Of a stretch of DNA of 64,000 nt, positions 60,024 through 64,000 are shown piece by piece. Both the position numbers and the translations under genes were made by a program. How positions within the stretch are numbered: the first letter of the stretch is position 1; each line of letters begins with the position of its first letter. The stretch spans positions 1,472,731 through 1,536,730 of the forward strand of contig OX638293.1 in the NCBI GenBank assembly GCA_951812335.1. Reading direction: 5' to 3'. The notes under the pieces were generated by a model. It was not told the DNA's origin. It saw nothing but the letters and a program-made list of their open reading frames with translations, and did not search any database. The DNA is from Rhodothermales bacterium. Lineage in GTDB: Bacteria > Bacteroidota > Rhodothermia > Rhodothermales > VXPQ01.

Positions 60024-60977
60024 CTACAGGTTCTTTTCTACAAAGTCCGCGAAGACCTGTACGGCGCAGTGAAATCCTGTAAGGTAGGCGGCGCCCGGAT
60101 AATTCGCCGGGTCGGGCGCGTCAATTTTCTTGTCGATGAACACGCTTCGGTGACGCAGAAAAACATCTCGCGCCCGAGAACTCTGCACATACTCGCTGGC
60201 GGATTCCGCAACGCAAGAGCGCGCCAGTTCATTCACATGGGTCAGGAATGCGAATGCGGTCTTCCAGAAGCCCCAGTGCAGCCTGTCTGACGGTTTTCCC
60301 GAAAGGCCGGAATCAAGTAGTGTTGTCCATTGCGCGCGCCGGGCATAATAGCGCAGCGGATGTTCTTCTGTCTTCCCGATAAATCTCGCCAGCGTCAGGT
60401 CCCGCACGGCATCGCGAATGGTTACGCCCGAGTAGCCTGTCGCGCGCGTAATCTCCTGAACCGTTGCAGCGCGTTCGCCAATACTTAGGAGAAAGGCGAG
60501 CATATCCGGCTTGGCGCTCACGCCGAGACCGGCCCGCAAACGTAGCAATAGCGCCGGGGGTAAGGAAAGATCTGGCGCCATTGCTTCTTTGTCAGTCCGT
60601 TTGCGCGTCTCCAGCGGTTCTCCGGCCGCATACCGTTTCCAGCGGGCGTCTTTCGCCGCGACGGCGGATTGCGCAAACTGTCCCGGATATCCCTTTATCT
60701 CCGCCGGATATATTCTGGCCACTACCTTCATGCGCTGTACGCTGAGAAGTCTAGCTCCGACACGCACCCACCAAGCCAGTATATCGGCAAGACGACGCTC
60801 CTCGTCGAGCATAGCGAGCGAGGCCAGCACAAGGGCCTCCGGGTCAATTACAGATCGGGCGGTGCTCCCGCCCCCCGTGAGCGTACCGGCTCCAAGGCTT
60901 CGCCACTGCATCCATACTACATGGGTCGTCGCCTGACGCGCCAGATTACCGGTCTGTTCGAGTATCTCGTTTGACAT
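60024..60977 (-). CDS. winged-helix protein paired with nucleotidyltransferase
   Basis: 317 residues. The middle (about 150-215) is a winged helix: 'PDMLAFLLSIGERAATVQEITRATGYSGVTIRDAVRDLTLARFIGKTEEHPLRYYARRAQW'. The N-terminal half is helical (SVIDPEALVLASLAMLDEERRLADILAWWVRVGARLL) and the C-terminal part has no known signature. Its start lies 32 bp inside the end of the upstream nucleotidyltransferase gene, so they are translationally coupled. By analogy with AbiEi/AbiEii and MNT/HEPN type pairs it may be the regulatory partner of a toxin-antitoxin or defence module, but which is toxin and which antitoxin is not evident. Confidence 0.65.
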   Translation of the reverse strand: MSNEILEQTGNLARQATTHVVWMQWRSLGAGTLTGGGSTARSVIDPEALVLASLAMLDEERRLADILAWWVRVGARLLSVQRMKVVARIYPAEIKGYPGQFAQSAVAAKDARWKRYAAGEPLETRKRTDKEAMAPDLSLPPALLLRLRAGLGVSAKPDMLAFLLSIGERAATVQEITRATGYSGVTIRDAVRDLTLARFIGKTEEHPLRYYARRAQWTTLLDSGLSGKPSDRLHWGFWKTAFAFLTHVNELARSCVAESASEYVQSSRARDVFLRHRSVFIDKKIDAPDPANYPGAAYLTGFHCAVQVFADFVEKNL

Positions 60978-61539
60978 GATTCATTACCTGATCAAGCATT
61001 GAGGCGAATGCTTCGGATGCGTCCTGCGTAGCTACCCAGGCGCCGGCGCTGTCAAGTTCCTCTTCCGTAGGCGAGAGGGTAATCAGGTCCTGATAATGCA
61101 CACTACGCGGTCCCTGGTCTGTAGCTGCGAAAAGTTTCAGGGCAATGAGTGTTCGCCGCCCCGCCAGACCTGTTTTCAGACCTCCATACCGGCGCCATAC
61201 CAGATCGTTGTTCAGCCACGGGGGCAGCCCCTGTCGCCACTGCGCGCCGATCTCTGTATTCATCCAGGTTTTTGGAAGGCCAAAGTCGCGGGCAACCCGC
61301 AGAATGGTGCGTTGCAAAGCTTCCGGCAAGGGCTCGGGCGGCAATAGTTTTGGTTCTTTTCCATGACCTTGTTCCTTTGCCTGTGCGATCACATCAATGT
61401 CATCGGTAGTCCGGGTAACGAACCCCAGCATGTTTAACGCGGCTCCCCCAACCACGACCACGCTGGCGCTCAAGCCTTCAGATTCCAGCAAATCGCCCGC
61501 GGCGTGCAGGACCTCTTCAAGTCGTTGTGATTGCAGCAT
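60946..61539 (-). CDS. nucleotidyltransferase-fold protein (DUF6036/AbiEii-like)
   Basis: 197 residues from ATG 61539 (MLQSQRLEEVLHAAG); the longer frame starts in unrelated DNA. The minimal nucleotidyltransferase motif is present: 'SVVVVGGAALNMLGFVTRTTDDIDVIAQ' (about 27-54), G-G-x-A followed by T-x-D-I-D with the metal-binding Asp pair, and a third acidic position may lie in 'KLFAATDQGPRSVHYQDLITL'. This fold group includes AbiEii and DUF6036 proteins of toxin-antitoxin modules. The gene is preceded by a palindromic region (61542-61590) that could be its operator. Confidence 0.78.
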   Translation of the reverse strand: MLQSQRLEEVLHAAGDLLESEGLSASVVVVGGAALNMLGFVTRTTDDIDVIAQAKEQGHGKEPKLLPPEPLPEALQRTILRVARDFGLPKTWMNTEIGAQWRQGLPPWLNNDLVWRRYGGLKTGLAGRRTLIALKLFAATDQGPRSVHYQDLITLSPTEEELDSAGAWVATQDASEAFASMLDQVMNHVKRDTRTDR

Positions 61540-61541
61540 AT

Positions 61542-61590
61542 AATTATTACGGATAATCCGACTATATAATAAGAATAATCCGTAATAAAA
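61542..61590. promoter_or_regulatory. operator-like inverted repeat before the nucleotidyltransferase gene
   Basis: TTATTACGGATAAT and ATAATCCGTAATAA form an inverted repeat with one mismatch around ACTATATAATAAG; an inner CGGATAATCCG is itself nearly palindromic. It lies right before the start codon (minus strand). This is the form expected of an autoregulated toxin-antitoxin promoter. A partly decayed copy is at 55405-55450. Confidence 0.6.
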
Positions 61591-61673
61591 CCAAAAATTT
61601 CCTAATTTCCAAGGTGATGGGGATTGACGAACATGCGTGTGGTTCAGCGGATACGCCTGTTCCTCGCCGCACC

Positions 61674-63611
61674 TCAATATCCCGCCGCCGCATCGTCTCC
61701 TCTCGGATCGGCCCCGCCCCGATACAACACGCCTTCCGCGTCCCGGCGCACCACGATGCCGTCCGCTCGTCCCCAGGCGCCGTTGTTATTCAGGGTCCAG
61801 CCCCGGCGCTCCAGGCCTTCCCGGGCGTCTTCGGAAAGCGCCTGCGCCTCGTAGAACAACACATCCGGCAACCACTGGTGGTGAATCCGGGGGGCCTCTA
61901 CCGCCTCCTGGATGTTCATTCCGTGGTCGATCACGTTCAGCATCACCTCGAATACCGTCGTGATGATGCGCCCTCCTCCCGGCGATCCGATCACCATGAA
62001 TAGTTCTCCGGATGGGTCCTCCACGATAGTGGGCGTCATGGACGATAACATGCGCTTGCCCGGTTCGATAGCGTTGGCCTCCGAGCCCAGCAGCCCGAAC
62101 ATGTTGGGTGCTCCCGGCTTGGCGGAGAAATCGTCCATTTCGTTGTTCATGAAGAAGCCGGCGCCGTCCACCACCACCTTCGATCCGTAGCTGCCGTTGA
62201 TCGTGGTGGTTACACTGACGGCCTGTCCGTCCGCGTCTACCACGGAATAATGCGTGGTTTCGGACGATTCGAAGGCAAGCGGGTCTCCATACGCCACAGC
62301 TGCACTTGAATCCGCCCGGTTGGGGTCGAACCCCGCCATGCGCTGCCGCATGTATTCCTTCCGGATGAGGGCGGCTATCGGAACCTCGAAATAATCGGGA
62401 TCGCCCAGCCACTGCGCCCGGTCGGCGTAGGCACGGCGCATTGCCTCGCCCATCAGGTGGGCCGCGGATGCCGTATGATGGCCCATGCTTGCTATGTCGT
62501 ACGGCTCTACGGCATTGAGTAATTGCGCCAGAGCCACGCCTCCGGAAGACGGGGGCGCCATGGCGAAGAACCGGTAGCCCCGGTACGTGCCCGAAAGCGG
62601 GGCGCGCTCCACGGCCTCGTAGACGGCAAGGTCTTCCATCGTGATCCATCCGCCGCCGCGCGCCATCTCTGCGGCGATCAGTTCGGCGGTCTCGCCTTCG
62701 TAGAATCCGGCCCGGCCCCGGTCCCGGATTCGCCGGAGAACCTCCGCAAGGTCCTGTTGCACAAAGCGTTCTCCCGCTTCATAGCGTTCATCGGGGGCGG
62801 ATTTCGTGAAATACTTCGCGGTGCTTTCGAACTGCGTAAAAGCGTCGCGCTGCGCATTCAGTCCCGCCGCATCCCGCCGGCTCAACAGGAATCCTTCCTC
62901 CGCAAGGCGAATCGCCGGAGCCATCACCTCCGACAGAGGGAGACGGCCATATTGCTCGTGCGCCATGACCAGTCCCGCCGGAGAACCCGGCACGCCAGAG
63001 GCAAGGTATCCCAGCCGACTGAGTTGGGGCATGGCCTGTCCCTCCTCGTCGAGATACATGTCCCGATGGGCCGCAGCAGGCGCCTTTTCGCGGTAGTCGA
63101 TGGTGGTGACTGTCGGGGCGGGGGATTGTTTCGTTTCATCCCCTGTTTGTCCAGCTCCGCTCCCTGTTTGTCCCGTTTCACTCCGGCCATGTCCCGCTTC
63201 GCTCCGGCCATGTCCCGCTTCGCTCCGGCCATGTCCCGCTTCGCTCCCTGGCCCCCCGTTCTTGTAGCTATCCGCGAAACGGATCACCATGAAGCCGCCG
63301 CCGCCGAGGTTCCCCGCCGGAGGGTACGTAACCGCCAGCGCAAACCCGGTAGCCACCGCTGCATCCACCGCATTGCCGCCTTGCCGGAGCACTTCGACGC
63401 CGGCCTCGGAAGCCTCGATCTTCGCGGAAACGACCATGCCGCGCCGTGCTTCGACCGGCGTGGCGGACTCTTCGACAGGAGTGATCGGCACGGACGGGCG
63501 CGTACATCCGGCGATCCACAGGAGTGTCGCAGCCAGCGCCGCTGCGAAGAGGCGCCTTCCCATGCGGAAGCGCAGAAACTGAAACGAAGGCATGGTCCGG
63601 GTACCGTTCAT
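61674..63611 (-). CDS. ggt: gamma-glutamyltransferase
   Basis: Periplasmic hydrolysis and transfer of gamma-glutamyl groups from glutathione and related peptides. 645 residues; a lipobox-like LLWIAGC ends the signal at ~36. The large subunit has 'RRGMVVSAKIEASEAGVEVLRQGGNAVDAAVATGFALAVTYPPAGNLGGGGFMVIR' and ends before the autoprocessing Thr in 'SSETTHYSVVDADG' (~439); the small subunit has 'GSPGGGRIITTVFEVMLNVIDHGMN'. Between the strands 'FMVIRFADSYKNG' and 'TTIDYREKAPAAAHRDMYLD' an extra low-complexity insert of about 40 residues is found, made of 7-residue repeats (GHGRSEA). The 3' third is duplicated at 55523-56163. Confidence 0.93.
   Translation of the reverse strand: MNGTRTMPSFQFLRFRMGRRLFAAALAATLLWIAGCTRPSVPITPVEESATPVEARRGMVVSAKIEASEAGVEVLRQGGNAVDAAVATGFALAVTYPPAGNLGGGGFMVIRFADSYKNGGPGSEAGHGRSEAGHGRSEAGHGRSETGQTGSGAGQTGDETKQSPAPTVTTIDYREKAPAAAHRDMYLDEEGQAMPQLSRLGYLASGVPGSPAGLVMAHEQYGRLPLSEVMAPAIRLAEEGFLLSRRDAAGLNAQRDAFTQFESTAKYFTKSAPDERYEAGERFVQQDLAEVLRRIRDRGRAGFYEGETAELIAAEMARGGGWITMEDLAVYEAVERAPLSGTYRGYRFFAMAPPSSGGVALAQLLNAVEPYDIASMGHHTASAAHLMGEAMRRAYADRAQWLGDPDYFEVPIAALIRKEYMRQRMAGFDPNRADSSAAVAYGDPLAFESSETTHYSVVDADGQAVSVTTTINGSYGSKVVVDGAGFFMNNEMDDFSAKPGAPNMFGLLGSEANAIEPGKRMLSSMTPTIVEDPSGELFMVIGSPGGGRIITTVFEVMLNVIDHGMNIQEAVEAPRIHHQWLPDVLFYEAQALSEDAREGLERRGWTLNNNGAWGRADGIVVRRDAEGVLYRGGADPRGDDAAAGY
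63131..63255 (-). repeat. 21-bp tandem repeat inside ggt
   Basis: GGCCATGTCCCGCTTCGCTCC occurs three times in a row at about 63185-63247 with degenerate units on the left (CTGTTTGTCCCGTTTCACTC and others). It encodes GHGRSEA repeats in the minus-strand frame. Being a multiple of three, it can change in number without breaking ggt. Confidence 0.8.
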
Positions 63612-63683
63612 CGGGTTCGATTTGCAGGGCGTTACGCCGCCAATATAGGCAGGGGGGTGGAATGGCGCACTTCAACCATCCCC

Positions 63684-64000
63684 CTACAACTCCACCTCCA
63701 CTCCCAAACCGCGCTTCTCCGCCTCCTTGACTATATGCGCGGCTGCCGCCAGGTCCTGCGCGGCATTCCCCACCGATTTGAACAAGGTGATTTCGTCCGG
63801 CGAGGTTCGCCCCGCCACATCCCCTGAGACGATCTCGCCTATCTCGCCGTAGATGTGGTTTTCGTCGATGAGTTTCCGATTCAGGGGCTGTATGATGTCC
63901 CCTGCTTCGGCCAGACAGGCTGTGCGCTGATCCACGACCACTTTTGCCGCCTGTATCGTCTCCACAGGAATTTCGGCCATGTCGGGGCGAAAAGAACCCA
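63684..64000 (-). CDS. ornithine cyclodeaminase/mu-crystallin family protein (C-terminal part)
   Basis: The frame is open to the window edge; before the ATG at 63980 it reads GSFRPD, so the visible piece is 'GSFRPDMAEIPVETIQAAKVVVDQRTACLAEAGD...' and 'GEIGEIVSGDVAGRTSPDEITLFKSVGNAAQDLAAAAHIV', the diagnostic C-terminal part of the family (NAD-binding domain end and substrate-domain return). Members are ornithine cyclodeaminase, alanine dehydrogenase (archaeal type) or ketimine reductases; the specific reaction cannot be told from this part. The stop is 72 bp upstream of the ggt start in the same direction. Confidence 0.9.
   Translation of the reverse strand, partial: GSFRPDMAEIPVETIQAAKVVVDQRTACLAEAGDIIQPLNRKLIDENHIYGEIGEIVSGDVAGRTSPDEITLFKSVGNAAQDLAAAAHIVKEAEKRGLGVEVEL

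Overview
The window looks like a chromosomal piece of a GC-rich Bacteroidota-type bacterium, most likely of the Rhodothermota/Balneolota side. The reasons are a C-terminal sorting domain of the type IX secretion kind (protein at 58350-59699), an AccD that lacks the zinc ribbon as Bacteroidota AccD proteins do, an EF-G-like paralogue, and SusD-free but sulfatase-, CBM9- and Gfo/Idh-rich metabolism typical of marine or halophilic members. Genus cannot be fixed from the sequence alone.

Layout. 1-4.6 kb: the 3' part of fadE, then a DUF4143-type ATPase cassette bracketed by a 45-bp direct repeat copied from the fadE tail, then a broken AAA ATPase fused to an IS256-type transposase tail. 4.6-31.3 kb: mostly housekeeping and accessory metabolism (protoporphyrinogen oxidase, cytochrome c, polyprenyl diphosphate synthase, cytochrome P450, photolyase, sulfatase, sulfotransferase, CBM9-like protein, Gfo/Idh oxidoreductase, MOSC protein, accD-tsaB, EF-G-like GTPase, orphan Phd antitoxin, Fic protein, exonuclease I, PurU, VTT membrane protein, nucleoside permease). 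31.5-39.4 kb: a candidate ribosomally made peptide (RiPP/bacteriocin) cluster. 39.5-43.5 kb: an AraC-like regulator with a 13-base homopolymer, gene relics, a CNT nucleoside transporter and a DUF1761 protein. 43.5-50.7 kb: SRPBCC protein, tRNA-Met, holB, a fucose-isomerase-like protein, a GroES-like protein, a glycosyltransferase, and a sodium:solute symporter. 51-64 kb: a multidomain PQQ-type sugar dehydrogenase, a segmental duplication that yields two triple-repeat membrane proteins and truncated copies of the dehydrogenase and of ggt, a secreted propeller-like protein, a nucleotidyltransferase/winged-helix pair, full-length ggt, and the end of an ornithine cyclodeaminase-family gene.

Most interesting system. 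At 31.5-39.4 kb a 75-residue peptide with a double-glycine leader (34102-34329) sits between a divergent gene for an unusual fusion protein (C39-peptidase-like domain lacking the catalytic Cys and His, then a GT-A-type glycosyltransferase domain with a DDD motif) and a co-directional set: five-segment membrane protein, membrane-anchored thioredoxin-like protein (CPYC), and a peptidase-containing ABC transporter with an intact C39 triad. The logic resembles glycocins (glycosyltransferase + thiol oxidoreductase + C39 transporter), but the fusion of a dead C39 domain to the glycosyltransferase suggests that the enzyme recruits its substrate through the leader peptide. An IS1595-family element with perfect 25-bp ends and an 8-bp target duplication sits inside the cluster.

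A second theme is genome fluidity: a dispersed ~15-59 bp repeat family (AGGATACTCTGATCA ends) recurs at gene ends, helically phased operator-like arrays precede the DUF4143 and Fic genes, and a tandem duplication with 5-bp junction microhomology has reshaped the last 10 kb.
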